A DNA stretch of 54,092 nt from Ketobacter sp. (GCF_003671495.1 NZ_RCHN01000039.1:1-54092), one strand, 5' to 3'; positions 33,007 to 42,239 are shown, counted from the first letter of the stretch. Notes: generated from the sequence alone by a model not told the origin. Numbers and translations are program-made.

Positions 33007-36000
33007 CGCTCACGTACGAAAAGCTTCGGATGTTGAAAAGCAGTTCTGGCTCCTGGATCAACAGGGTAAGAGCACGGCATACAACATCGTGTCGGCATTT
33101 TGGGTAGCTGATCCGGACGTGGGTCGGCTGTCGCAGGTGGTGCAGGCCGTGATGACGGACTGGGGCATCGGAACCCAGGTGTACCGGCTGGAAAACGGGG
33201 AACTGCAGTGTGTGGAGAATGCCCGTGCGCTGGAAACCTGTACCCTGAGCCTGGCGTCGGAAAATTTTGCAGAGGCCGCTGAGGCGCGTTTTCGTGAGTT
33301 TTGTGAATCGAAGTTTGATATCGAAAACGGGCCATTGGCGAAGTTGGTGACCATCCAGGCGCCAGGTGCTGAACGAGCCTGGTTTGGCATCATCGTGCAC
33401 CACATTGCTATTGATCTGCGCACCAAAGAGCTTCTGGCCAGTGAAATTGAGCGCCGCTGGACGGCACCTGAACAGTTGTACTCGCTGGATGAAACCTATG
33501 AGGAATTTGTGCAGGAACACGCTGCCTGGCTGCAATCGGACAAAGCCGACAAGGCACGCAGTTATTGGAAAACGCAGCTTGAAACGCTGACCAATGCCAC
33601 GATGTTGGCACAATCAACACCGGCGCCATCGCAACACCGCGCAGGGGGGCTGTTTGAGTTCACTCTGGATGCGGGGCTGAGCGGTAAGCTGGACCGGTTT
33701 GCTGCCAGCAGCAGGATCGATCCGTTCATCCTGTATTTTGCCGCGTATCAGCTTACCTTATCCAGGCTGAAAGTTGCGGACCAGTTGAGCATCGGGGTAC
33801 CCCTTTCGAATCGTTTCGGCCATAAATTTGAAAATAGCGTTGGCTGTTTCGTCAATACCCTGCCCATCGTCAGTCAGCTGGATTGGGATGTCTCGAAAGA
33901 CCAGTATCTGGGGGCTGTGCGGCAGAAGTTTCTGTTGGCAAACCGTCACCAGGCCTTGCCGGTGTTTGAGATCAAACGCCTGTTACCCTCTACCCAGACC
34001 ACGCTGTTTGATTTCGGCTTTACGCTGGAACCTCCCATGGCCCTGGACCTGGCGGGCACCGACATTCGCCGTATTCCGTTTTACAACGGCAGTGCTCAAC
34101 TTGATGTTTTCCTCCGCGGTTGGGAAGACGAGGGTGGGATGTGTTTCCGCGTCGAATACGATGACGCCAAGTACGGCCACGATTTTTCGCGGCGACTGGC
34201 GGCTGTTTTCCAGTTGATGCTGGATGGTCTGGTGGCGGAGGATAAACCGCTCAGGCAGATCCCTTACCTGCCTGCGGAAGATGCCCAGGTCATTGACACG
34301 GCCAACCGCACGCAAGGGCCTGTGGAGGCGGCAGCCAATCTGAAAGAGGCATTCGAAGCCCAGGTCAAATCCACGCCCGATGCCATTGCCTTGGTATCTG
34401 CCCGCGGGCAGCTCACCTATGCGCAGTTTGATGGGTTGGCCGGTAAACTGGCGAACTGTCTGTTGCAACAGGCGCAGGTGGCGCCCGGCGCTATCGTGGG
34501 TGTGTATTGCGATCGAAGCGAACAGCTGCTTGTCAGTATCTATGCCATCATCAAAGCGGGATGCGCGTATTTGCCCCTCGATGTGGATGCGCCACTGGAG
34601 CGCACCCGTTACATGCTTGAACAGGCACAGGCCCGTGTCGTGGTCACCACCACGGCGAACCACAGCCAACTTGAGACGCTGGCCGTCGACTGCATTGCAT
34701 TAAGCACCGACTACGGGAATATCGAACACTTTGAGGCGCAACTGCCCCCCATTGAGGTGTCAGCGGAAAGCCCGGCCTACGTGCTCTTTACCTCCGGGTC
34801 CACCGGGTTGCCAAAAGGGGTGGTCAATTCCCATCGGGGCATCATGAATCGCCTGTACTGGATGCAGGAGTACTTTCAGGTACAGGATGACGTCATACTG
34901 CAAAAAACCCCGGTCACCTTTGATGTGTCAGTGTGGGAGCTTTTCCTGCCGCTGCAGGTAGGTGGAACCCTGGCCATTGCCGATCACAACAGCCACAAAG
35001 ACCCCTACCAACTCTGTCGCCAGATAGAGACTTTCGGTGTCACCTTCGCCCATTTTGTGCCGGCGATGTTGGCGGTGTTTCTGGGTGTGGACCTGGAGCG
35101 CCCGCTGCCACTGAAAACCGTTGTTTGCAGTGGCGAGGAACTGAGTAAGGAACTTCAAGGCAGGTTCTTTCGCAAGTTTAACCGGGTGTCGCTCTATAAC
35201 CTGTATGGCCCCACTGAGGCTGCGGTGGATGTGACGTGCTGGAAATGTGAAGGCGACGATCATCGACACTTTGTGCCCATCGGCAAACCCATATTGAACA
35301 CGCAGATTCACATTGTGGACAAGCAGGGGAATGCCGTACCCATCGGGGTGCCGGGGGAAATTATGATCGGTGGCGTCCAGGTGGCGGACGGCTATATCAA
35401 TAATCCGACCCTGACCGATGAAAAGTTTTTTGTCGATGAGTTTGGCCGGGGGCGGCTGTACCGAACCGGAGACCTGGCGCAATGGGACCAGGATGGGCAA
35501 ATTGAGTATCTGGGCCGCTTGGATTTCCAGGTGAAAATCAATGGTGTTCGTATTGAGCTGGGGGAAATCGAAAATTCGATCCTGAGCCTGCCCGAAATCA
35601 AAATGGCGGTGGTGACCTATAAGAAGGAGAACGGGATTGGCTTGGTGGCCCACTATGTGCCGAATCCGGTTGCGGACAACGGCAACAGCATCAACAACCA
35701 AGCCAGCATTACCGAAGAATCCATAAAGCGCCAGTTGGCGGCACGGCTGCCACTGCATATGCTGCCGCGCGCCTTTATTCAACTGGCCACTATGCCGATG
35801 ACGCCCAGTGGCAAGATTGATCGCAAGAGTCTGCCCTATGACCAGCTTGATGTGCCGAAGGCTGCTGTAACATCGGAATTTGCTCCGGGCACCACCGAGC
35901 GCCTGGTCATGGACGCATGGCAGTCTGTACTGGGTAAAACCGACTTTGCCGCCAATGCCAGCTTTTTTGATGCGGGTGGGGATTCGTTGAAGCTGATGGA

Positions 36001-36184
36001 GGTGTATCAGTTCTTGCTGCCGCATCTGAAGCGCAGGATCGCCAGTACCGATATGTTTGCCTACCCCACCATCGAGAGTCTGGCCAGATACATCGACAGC
36101 GATGGTGAAAAATCGCCGGACCAGGATGCCCGTATCAGGAATCGGGCGCAAAAAATGAAGTCCGCCTTCAAAAGACCAAGATAA
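32996..36184 (+). CDS. NRPS, single module C-A(Ser)-PCP
   Basis: This is a 1062-residue one-module synthetase. The condensation domain (about 1-430) has HHIAIDL at 135-141, with the final Gly of HHxxxDG replaced by Leu but both His and Asp kept. The adenylation domain (about 450-930) has FTSGSTGLPKG at 598 and Asp643 in FDVSVWE; the inferred code DVWHVSLVDK matches the known serine codes. The PCP holds Ser997 in GGDSL. There is no release domain. A starting C domain implies an upstream acyl donor, most simply the free ACP of the same operon. The PKS encoded two genes downstream is the natural next module, reached after a short esterase gene. The C terminus is basic (RAQKMKSAFKRPR) and may be a docking segment. 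Confidence 0.92.
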   Translation: MKNSAHVRKASDVEKQFWLLDQQGKSTAYNIVSAFWVADPDVGRLSQVVQAVMTDWGIGTQVYRLENGELQCVENARALETCTLSLASENFAEAAEARFREFCESKFDIENGPLAKLVTIQAPGAERAWFGIIVHHIAIDLRTKELLASEIERRWTAPEQLYSLDETYEEFVQEHAAWLQSDKADKARSYWKTQLETLTNATMLAQSTPAPSQHRAGGLFEFTLDAGLSGKLDRFAASSRIDPFILYFAAYQLTLSRLKVADQLSIGVPLSNRFGHKFENSVGCFVNTLPIVSQLDWDVSKDQYLGAVRQKFLLANRHQALPVFEIKRLLPSTQTTLFDFGFTLEPPMALDLAGTDIRRIPFYNGSAQLDVFLRGWEDEGGMCFRVEYDDAKYGHDFSRRLAAVFQLMLDGLVAEDKPLRQIPYLPAEDAQVIDTANRTQGPVEAAANLKEAFEAQVKSTPDAIALVSARGQLTYAQFDGLAGKLANCLLQQAQVAPGAIVGVYCDRSEQLLVSIYAIIKAGCAYLPLDVDAPLERTRYMLEQAQARVVVTTTANHSQLETLAVDCIALSTDYGNIEHFEAQLPPIEVSAESPAYVLFTSGSTGLPKGVVNSHRGIMNRLYWMQEYFQVQDDVILQKTPVTFDVSVWELFLPLQVGGTLAIADHNSHKDPYQLCRQIETFGVTFAHFVPAMLAVFLGVDLERPLPLKTVVCSGEELSKELQGRFFRKFNRVSLYNLYGPTEAAVDVTCWKCEGDDHRHFVPIGKPILNTQIHIVDKQGNAVPIGVPGEIMIGGVQVADGYINNPTLTDEKFFVDEFGRGRLYRTGDLAQWDQDGQIEYLGRLDFQVKINGVRIELGEIENSILSLPEIKMAVVTYKKENGIGLVAHYVPNPVADNGNSINNQASITEESIKRQLAARLPLHMLPRAFIQLATMPMTPSGKIDRKSLPYDQLDVPKAAVTSEFAPGTTERLVMDAWQSVLGKTDFAANASFFDAGGDSLKLMEVYQFLLPHLKRRIASTDMFAYPTIESLARYIDSDGEKSPDQDARIRNRAQKMKSAFKRPR

Positions 36185-37002
36185 TGATGAAACCGATAGC
36201 ACTGATCATGATTGTGGTGGCATTGCTGATGTTGTCAGCGGCTGCTCTGTTTAAAATTCGATACGATTTTAATCTGACTACGTTGAAGTTGGATCTGATG
36301 ACCGAAGCGCATCGCGATGCATCGCTGCCTTACCGAACCTACATACCAGAGCGGGCGCAAGAGGGTACAAGACCTTTGATACTCTATCTGCAGAGCGGAG
36401 CCGGTCGGGGCGACGATAATCTGGGTCAACTGCGGCAGGAGATGTGGCGCCTGATTGAGGCCCAACAGCAGTACGGGTTGGATTACATGATCCTGGCACC
36501 CCAGTGTCCGGATGGTGTGGAATGGAATAATGCGCAGTCCGGCTCCCCGCCCTATCCCAATCTGGATTTTACCCGCCTGGAGGAGAGTGAGCGCTTCCGG
36601 CAACTGCTGCAATTGGTTCAACACTATATTGACCAGGGCATCGCCGATCCGGATCGCATCTACGTCGTGGGTATTTCCATGGGGGCGACGGCGGCCTGGG
36701 AATTCCTTTACCGGCACCCGGATAAATTCGCTGCGGCGCTGATCATGAATGGGCGCTCCGATCCCGGTGTTGCCCAGGCCATTGCCAAGACACCGATCTG
36801 GCTTGGCCATGGCGAGAAAGACACCGTAGCACCCATTGCAAACAGTACGGCAATGTCCTTGGCTTTAGCGCAACAGGATGCTGATCTGGTATTCCGCACC
36901 TTCGATGCCGGTCACCAGATTGCGAACGTGGCCATCACGGAAGAATCACTGAGCTGGATACTGACAAAACACAAGAACAGCAGCTGGAATCGACATGACT
37001 GA
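36184..37002 (+). CDS. Membrane-anchored alpha/beta-hydrolase (esterase paralogue 2)
   Basis: This is a 272-residue serine hydrolase similar to the gene at 27259. Its N-terminal anchor is IALIMIVVALLMLSAAALF. The nucleophile is in GISMGATAAW, the Asp in GHGEKDTVAP, the His in FDAGHQI, and the oxyanion loop in LYLQSGAGRGDDN. It starts by a one-base overlap with the NRPS-2 stop (TAATG) and overlaps the PKS start by eight bases. It is thus embedded between two assembly-line genes, where a type II thioesterase might be expected. The anchor instead suggests a periplasmic esterase acting on the acylated EPS. Confidence 0.87.
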   Translation: MMKPIALIMIVVALLMLSAAALFKIRYDFNLTTLKLDLMTEAHRDASLPYRTYIPERAQEGTRPLILYLQSGAGRGDDNLGQLRQEMWRLIEAQQQYGLDYMILAPQCPDGVEWNNAQSGSPPYPNLDFTRLEESERFRQLLQLVQHYIDQGIADPDRIYVVGISMGATAAWEFLYRHPDKFAAALIMNGRSDPGVAQAIAKTPIWLGHGEKDTVAPIANSTAMSLALAQQDADLVFRTFDAGHQIANVAITEESLSWILTKHKNSSWNRHD

Positions 37003-40000
37003 TCTCGATGACTCCTTTGATGATGACGCCCTGGATAACGCCATTGCCGTGGTGGGCATGTCCGGTGCGTTCCCCGGCGCCGAAGACATAAACCAGTATT
37101 GGGATCATATCGTCCACGGTCGTTGCCTGGTCTCCGAGCTGTCGGACCACGACCTGATCAACGCCGGTGTTCCCCCTCAGCTGATCGAAAATCCCAACTA
37201 TGTGAAGCGCTCCGGCATACTGGATAAGGTGGACTGTTTTGATGCTGAATTCTTTGGCTATGGCCGGGATGAGGCAGAAACCATTGATCCACAGCAGCGG
37301 CTGTTTCTGGAGCACGCCTGGAAAGCGCTGGAAAGCGCCGGGTATCGACCACGGGAAATCCAGGAGCCGGTGGGTGTGTTTGCCGGCTGTGGATGGAACC
37401 GCTACGCCATCCATAACCTTGATTTCGATCTCAGCTCCTTCGGGGTGTCTGACTTCCAGAAGATGCTGAACAACGATAAAGATTTTCTGGCGACCCGCGT
37501 TGCCTATAAGTTGAACCTCAAAGGGCCGGCGCTGGATATTCAAACGGCGTGCTCGACTTCATTGGTGACCATTCAAACGGGCATGCTCTCGCTGCTGACC
37601 TATCAATGTGATATGGCGATCTGTGGCGGTGTTTGTGTCAACATCCCCCACGGCGGCGGTTACTTGTATTCCGAAGGTTTGATTATGTCCAAAGATGGAT
37701 ATTGCAGACCCTTCAGCCCCAATGCGAATGGCACCGTGTTCAGTGAGGGCGTGGGCGTTGTGGTGCTCAAGCGCTATGAGGATGCACTGGAGCAAGGGGA
37801 TTCCATTCTTGCCGTGATCCGTGGTGCTGCGGTCAATAATGATGGTGCCGACAAGGTGGGCTACACTGCGCCCAGCGTATCCGGCCAGGCGGATGTCATC
37901 GAACTGGCATTGCAGTTGGCAAACCTGTCGCCATCCGATCTGGACTACATAGAAACCCACGGCACCGGTACCAAGCTGGGCGACCCCATTGAAATGTCTG
38001 CGCTTGAGCGTGTGTTTGGCAGCAATGCGGACAAGCACATTGGGCTGGGCACGCTGAAAGCCAATATCGGCCACCTGGATGCAGCCGCTGGCGTAGCCTC
38101 TTTCATCAAAGCAGTCTGCGTTGCTAAAACCAAGGTTATTCCGCCAAATTTGTATGCCCAGGATTCCAAACCGGAATATCATGGTGAAGGTCCCTTCTAT
38201 TTTACCGCCAGCGCCATTGAGCTGAACTCAAAACAGAATGTGAATGTGGGGGTCAGCTCGTTTGGTGTCGGGGGCACGAACGCCCATATCATCGTGTCCT
38301 CCCCGCCGCCAGTTGAGCATGACCGCCCGTCCAATAGCGCAATTCTGCCGCTGCTGTACAGCGCAAAAAGTGAATATTCTTTGCGGGAGATTCAGAAAAA
38401 GACGGACCAGTACATCGTCGGTCGATTGGATGCAGCCGAAGGCTGTGTCAACACCTTGCTGAATCACCGAACACCTTTCGAGTTTCGAACTCACAGTGTG
38501 CTGGACGTCGGGGATGCTGAACATTCCGATGGAAGAATTGTCCCTTCCGGCAGGGTGCAGAAAGCAATTGACGCCCCGAAAAATGCGTTTATGTTTTCCG
38601 GGCAAGGCAGCCAGTTTCACAGAATGGGGTGTGAACTGTACGAAGCTGACGGCCGCTATCGTGATTACCTGGATCAATGTATCCAGGCCATGCAGAGTGA
38701 CCTGGCCAATGAAGTGAAGCAGGCGCTGCTGGGCACAGATTACTCCGACCGGCGCATTCTGGATACGCAAATTGCACAGCTTTGTTTGTTCACCCTGGAA
38801 TATTCGCTGGCCAGGACACTCATGGACTATGGCATCAAGCCGGATGTATTGATCGGCCACAGTCTGGGGGAGTTCTCGGCGGCCTGTATCGCCAATGTGT
38901 TCTCTCTTGCGGATGCCGTGACCATTGTGTCTGAGCGCGGCCGGCTGATGGCCAGTACCGATGAGGGCGCCATGGTGGCCGTGCTTGCCCCCCGCAGCAA
39001 GATCGAGCCCCTGCTGTTCGGGTCGCTGGCGGTTTCCGTGGAAAACAGTCCGTTGAATACCGTTATTTCGGGCACCGCTGAGGATGTCCAAAGCCTGGAA
39101 CACACGTTGAAAACGGAAAAACTGGCTGGCGTGAAACTCGCAACCCGGTTTCCCTTCCACTCCCGCTTTATGGAGCCTATTTTAGAGGCGTTCCGCTCGG
39201 TCTTTGCCGGCATCACGTTGCGCCCACCGGAGATCCCCATTGTTTGTTGCACCGCTGTCGATGGCTCTGCGGCGTCGGAGACTGAACCCTTCGTGAATGC
39301 GGAGTATTGGGTTCAGCATCTGCGCAAGGAAGTGAATTTTCACCAGGGCGTGCAACGGTTAATCGATCAATACGCTGTGGATAATCTGATTGAGATCGGG
39401 CCGGGTGATGCGTTGATCAATTTTGTGCGTACCATCACCCTGGACCGGGTGAACCTGATCCAGACTCTGCCCGGTGCCAAGATGTCTGCCAATGGGCTTG
39501 AGCTGTTTGTGAGTTCGATGGCGCAATTGTGGTGTACCGGTGTCAACGTCGATTTTGCCAAAGCCGGGCTGGTGGGTTCCAGCGCCGTTGTGGATCTGCC
39601 CACTTACCAATTCCAGCGCACGCCGTTCTGGCGCAACGAAAAATCCGCTGCGGCGTTTTCCCAGACCAATGCGCCGACGTTCCCGCCAGTCAATACGACC
39701 AGCTTCGCGGAAGAGGTAGAGGAACAGGATGCCTATAAAGAGATCCGGGATGTTTGGGAGCGCTATATTCAGAAACCGGAATACAGTGACGACGACAGTT
39801 ATTTTGATCTGGGTGGCCATTCATTGAATGGCGTGCAGTTGATTGGGGAGTTGAACAAGCGGTACAACCAGAACGTTGAGATTTCCGACTTTTTTGATCA
39901 GCCCACCTTTAACCACCTTTTGAAAGCCTATGGCATTACAACGGCCGCCAACGGAGAAGAACCGGTGCAGGCCGCTCCGCACCCGGCGTCTGCTGCGGAA

Positions 40001-40696
40001 GCGGATATCCATCAACTGCAGTATCATGGAACAAATCAACCCTCCAAGATCTGGATGCAGGAAAGCCTGGTGGCCAAGTGGATACTGGCGCGCTTGTACG
40101 GCCCATCCAGGATGACCATCCGCCGTATTCTGGAACGGATCATTTTCAAGCTGGAAGGGGGAGAGCTGTTTTCAGTCACCGTGCGTAAACTGTATAAGAA
40201 GTTTTACGACATGGATATTGGACACTATACCGCCGGTTGTTTTGACAAGGGCAACTTCAAACCCGGTACCACCATCGGTCGCTATTCTTCCATTACCCCG
40301 ACCGCGCGATTTGAGACCGCAGATCACCCCTCCACCACGGTTTCCAGCAGCGGCCTGTTCTATCGGGAATCCTTTGGGTTTTCCGATGGTATGGATATCC
40401 CGCGAACCAAAATTGTGATCGGCAATGATGTGTTCATCGGCCACAATGCCACCCTGGTTTATCCCTGTTCCAAAGTGGGCGACGGCGCCATCATCGGTGC
40501 CGGTACCATTGTCAATTTTGATGTGCCTCCCTATGCCATCGTCGGCGGTTCACCGGCGATGATCATTCGTTACCGGTTCCCGAAAGCCAAAATCGAAGCG
40601 CTATTGGAAAGCCGTTGGTGGGAAAACGATCTGGAGCAACTGTATCCGGCCCGGGGTGAATTTATGAAGCCGGTGTCAGGCTCCAGAATTCGATAA
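36995..40696 (+). CDS. Type I PKS, KS-AT-ACP with terminal LbH acyltransferase domain
   Basis: This is a 1233-residue one-module polyketide synthase. The ketosynthase (about 15-435) has Cys186 in TACSTS and the two His motifs ETHGTGT and NIGHLD. The acyltransferase (about 530-850) has Ser623 in GHSLGE, and its FPFHS motif points to malonyl-CoA. The ACP has Ser943 in GGHSL. No ketoreductase, dehydratase, enoylreductase or thioesterase is present, so a beta-keto product is expected. An LbH hexapeptide domain (about 1040-1233) with KLEGGELFSVTVRKL, His1111 in TADHP and IGAGTIVNFDVPPYAIVGG closes the protein, like NRPS-1. It may accept acyl-Ser from NRPS-2, extend it by two carbons and transfer it to a sugar hydroxyl. 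Confidence 0.93.
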   Translation: MTDLDDSFDDDALDNAIAVVGMSGAFPGAEDINQYWDHIVHGRCLVSELSDHDLINAGVPPQLIENPNYVKRSGILDKVDCFDAEFFGYGRDEAETIDPQQRLFLEHAWKALESAGYRPREIQEPVGVFAGCGWNRYAIHNLDFDLSSFGVSDFQKMLNNDKDFLATRVAYKLNLKGPALDIQTACSTSLVTIQTGMLSLLTYQCDMAICGGVCVNIPHGGGYLYSEGLIMSKDGYCRPFSPNANGTVFSEGVGVVVLKRYEDALEQGDSILAVIRGAAVNNDGADKVGYTAPSVSGQADVIELALQLANLSPSDLDYIETHGTGTKLGDPIEMSALERVFGSNADKHIGLGTLKANIGHLDAAAGVASFIKAVCVAKTKVIPPNLYAQDSKPEYHGEGPFYFTASAIELNSKQNVNVGVSSFGVGGTNAHIIVSSPPPVEHDRPSNSAILPLLYSAKSEYSLREIQKKTDQYIVGRLDAAEGCVNTLLNHRTPFEFRTHSVLDVGDAEHSDGRIVPSGRVQKAIDAPKNAFMFSGQGSQFHRMGCELYEADGRYRDYLDQCIQAMQSDLANEVKQALLGTDYSDRRILDTQIAQLCLFTLEYSLARTLMDYGIKPDVLIGHSLGEFSAACIANVFSLADAVTIVSERGRLMASTDEGAMVAVLAPRSKIEPLLFGSLAVSVENSPLNTVISGTAEDVQSLEHTLKTEKLAGVKLATRFPFHSRFMEPILEAFRSVFAGITLRPPEIPIVCCTAVDGSAASETEPFVNAEYWVQHLRKEVNFHQGVQRLIDQYAVDNLIEIGPGDALINFVRTITLDRVNLIQTLPGAKMSANGLELFVSSMAQLWCTGVNVDFAKAGLVGSSAVVDLPTYQFQRTPFWRNEKSAAAFSQTNAPTFPPVNTTSFAEEVEEQDAYKEIRDVWERYIQKPEYSDDDSYFDLGGHSLNGVQLIGELNKRYNQNVEISDFFDQPTFNHLLKAYGITTAANGEEPVQAAPHPASAAEADIHQLQYHGTNQPSKIWMQESLVAKWILARLYGPSRMTIRRILERIIFKLEGGELFSVTVRKLYKKFYDMDIGHYTAGCFDKGNFKPGTTIGRYSSITPTARFETADHPSTTVSSSGLFYRESFGFSDGMDIPRTKIVIGNDVFIGHNATLVYPCSKVGDGAIIGAGTIVNFDVPPYAIVGGSPAMIIRYRFPKAKIEALLESRWWENDLEQLYPARGEFMKPVSGSRIR

Positions 40697-40751
40697 GGGG
40701 TGTGAGCGGGGCATTTCCGGTGGTAATTCTCGCTGGGAGTGTGATCAAGGT

Positions 40752-40770
40752 GGGATTCCTGAGGAATCCC
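40752..40770 (+). terminator. Hairpin after the PKS gene, possible weak terminator
   Basis: GGGATTCC-TGA-GGAATCCC is a perfect eight-pair stem 55 bases after the PKS stop. TTTT comes only about 15 bases later, so Rho-independent termination is uncertain. Confidence 0.45.
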
Positions 40771-40847
40771 CCAGGGTTGCTGTTTTGTCGTTAAGGTTTT
40801 TTTGGTCCAATAGCGGGACACCCGGTTCCACCCTGTCGAGCTCCGCT

Positions 40848-42239
40848 ATGAATCCATTAAAAATCTGCACCGCCCTCTGCGCTCTATTCCTGACACTGAC
40901 GGTTCCACAATTCGCCTATTCAGCCTGCTCCGATGGCAATGACTGTGGTTTATCTCCGGGGTTGTTTGTTTCCCGCGCCAATCTGGCGGTGGTCAAGCAG
41001 CGAATCCAGGCCGGAGAGCAACCCTATGCCGCCTTCTATGAAAGTTTTCTTCGGCAAGCCAATTCATCGCTCACTCGATCGCCAAATCCGTTTCGGATGG
41101 CAGACGTCAAAGACATTACCTTTGGTTGGTGTGGCACAGCAGGGGGAGCCGACGACACCCTGAATGATCTGGTGAAAAAAATCACCGATGATTCTCATCT
41201 GGCGCGCAATCTGGCCGTTGCCTACCTGCTTTCTGATGATGTGCGCTTTGCTGACAAAGCCCGGGAATTTATGCTGGCATGGGCCACCAGCAGCACCTTG
41301 TTCAATATCTACGATTTCAATGTGGATTTTAAGAACGCCAGCTTTGACGGTATCGAAGAGGGGTTCTGTAACAACTCCTGGAACATGGCGCTGGACAGCA
41401 TGTGGCAAGGCTATGGGCTGATTAATTTCAGTGATGTGTACGCCATCCTGACCCGCAACGGCTACTCGCTGTCGGCGACAGATCGCACAGTATTGCAGGG
41501 TTGGCTGGGCCAGGAACTGTTTCCCGCCATGAACGCCGGTTGCCATGCCTGGACCCGCTGGGCCGATAACCACACCGGATCAGGCGCCTATACCCGCTAC
41601 CGCAGTGACAACCATCTCAGCTGGTGTGTGGCCGGCTGGGCGTCCGCTGCTGCGGCTTTGAACCATGGCGCCATGTGGGATTACACCTTCAAGGGTGGAG
41701 TCTACGATGATGGCCACAGCGGACCGTACGCCAATCCGTCGAACTTTGAGGCTCAAGTGGGATACGCCGTCAGCCAGGGTGGTGAGATCTACGATCAGGC
41801 GGTGCGCTCGTCTTCCCACAAGGGACTGTTTTACGGCAACTTCAGCCTGTGGTCGCTGGCCCTGGCGGCACAGATTGCTGAGGTGCATCAGGGAGTGAAC
41901 TATTGGACCTTCGCCGGTAAACAGGGCGGATCTTTGCTGACGGCGTTTGACTATTATGCCCGTTATACCGCTGGGGACCTGGCGCCCCCGGACCCCGAAG
42001 AAACCACCGACCCGGCGTTTTTCCGGTTCCTTTATGAAATGCTGGTGGGCAATGAGGGGCTGAGTGCAGAACGGGATGCATTATATCGGCGTGCTCGGCA
42101 AAGTGCTGCGCGAACCCAGGTGCTGAGTCAGTCCATTGGCCCGGTATCACTGCTCACCGGTGACCTGGGGCTGGCTTCCACCCCTTTGAGTCCGCCCAAT
42201 CCCCCCAGGGATACCCGGGGGGTTCCGGTTTCCAACTGA
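40848..42239 (+). CDS. Secreted alginate-lyase-like polysaccharide lyase
   Basis: This is a 463-residue exported protein. A signal peptide occupies residues 1-26 (cut near AYSA). The mature part has an (alpha/alpha) toroid pattern like the alginate-lyase family: LFVSRANLAVVKQRIQ near the start, then LARNLAVAYLLSDD, NNSWNMALDSMWQGYG, WTRWADNHTGSG and YRSDNHLSWCVAGWASAAAAL with Asn/His candidates for catalysis. A lyase at the end of an EPS cluster commonly trims or releases the polymer. The actual polymer cut here need not be alginate. ATG 40848 is chosen because the signal peptide starts there; an upstream frame start at 40785 would place a hydrophilic tail in front of it. Confidence 0.72.
   Translation: MNPLKICTALCALFLTLTVPQFAYSACSDGNDCGLSPGLFVSRANLAVVKQRIQAGEQPYAAFYESFLRQANSSLTRSPNPFRMADVKDITFGWCGTAGGADDTLNDLVKKITDDSHLARNLAVAYLLSDDVRFADKAREFMLAWATSSTLFNIYDFNVDFKNASFDGIEEGFCNNSWNMALDSMWQGYGLINFSDVYAILTRNGYSLSATDRTVLQGWLGQELFPAMNAGCHAWTRWADNHTGSGAYTRYRSDNHLSWCVAGWASAAAALNHGAMWDYTFKGGVYDDGHSGPYANPSNFEAQVGYAVSQGGEIYDQAVRSSSHKGLFYGNFSLWSLALAAQIAEVHQGVNYWTFAGKQGGSLLTAFDYYARYTAGDLAPPDPEETTDPAFFRFLYEMLVGNEGLSAERDALYRRARQSAARTQVLSQSIGPVSLLTGDLGLASTPLSPPNPPRDTRGVPVSN

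Noticed and set aside
36184..37002. Interpretation of the esterase between NRPS-2 and PKS as a type II thioesterase
   Set aside because: It has an N-terminal membrane anchor and a paralogue outside the assembly-line genes, which fits a periplasmic esterase better; not fully excluded.
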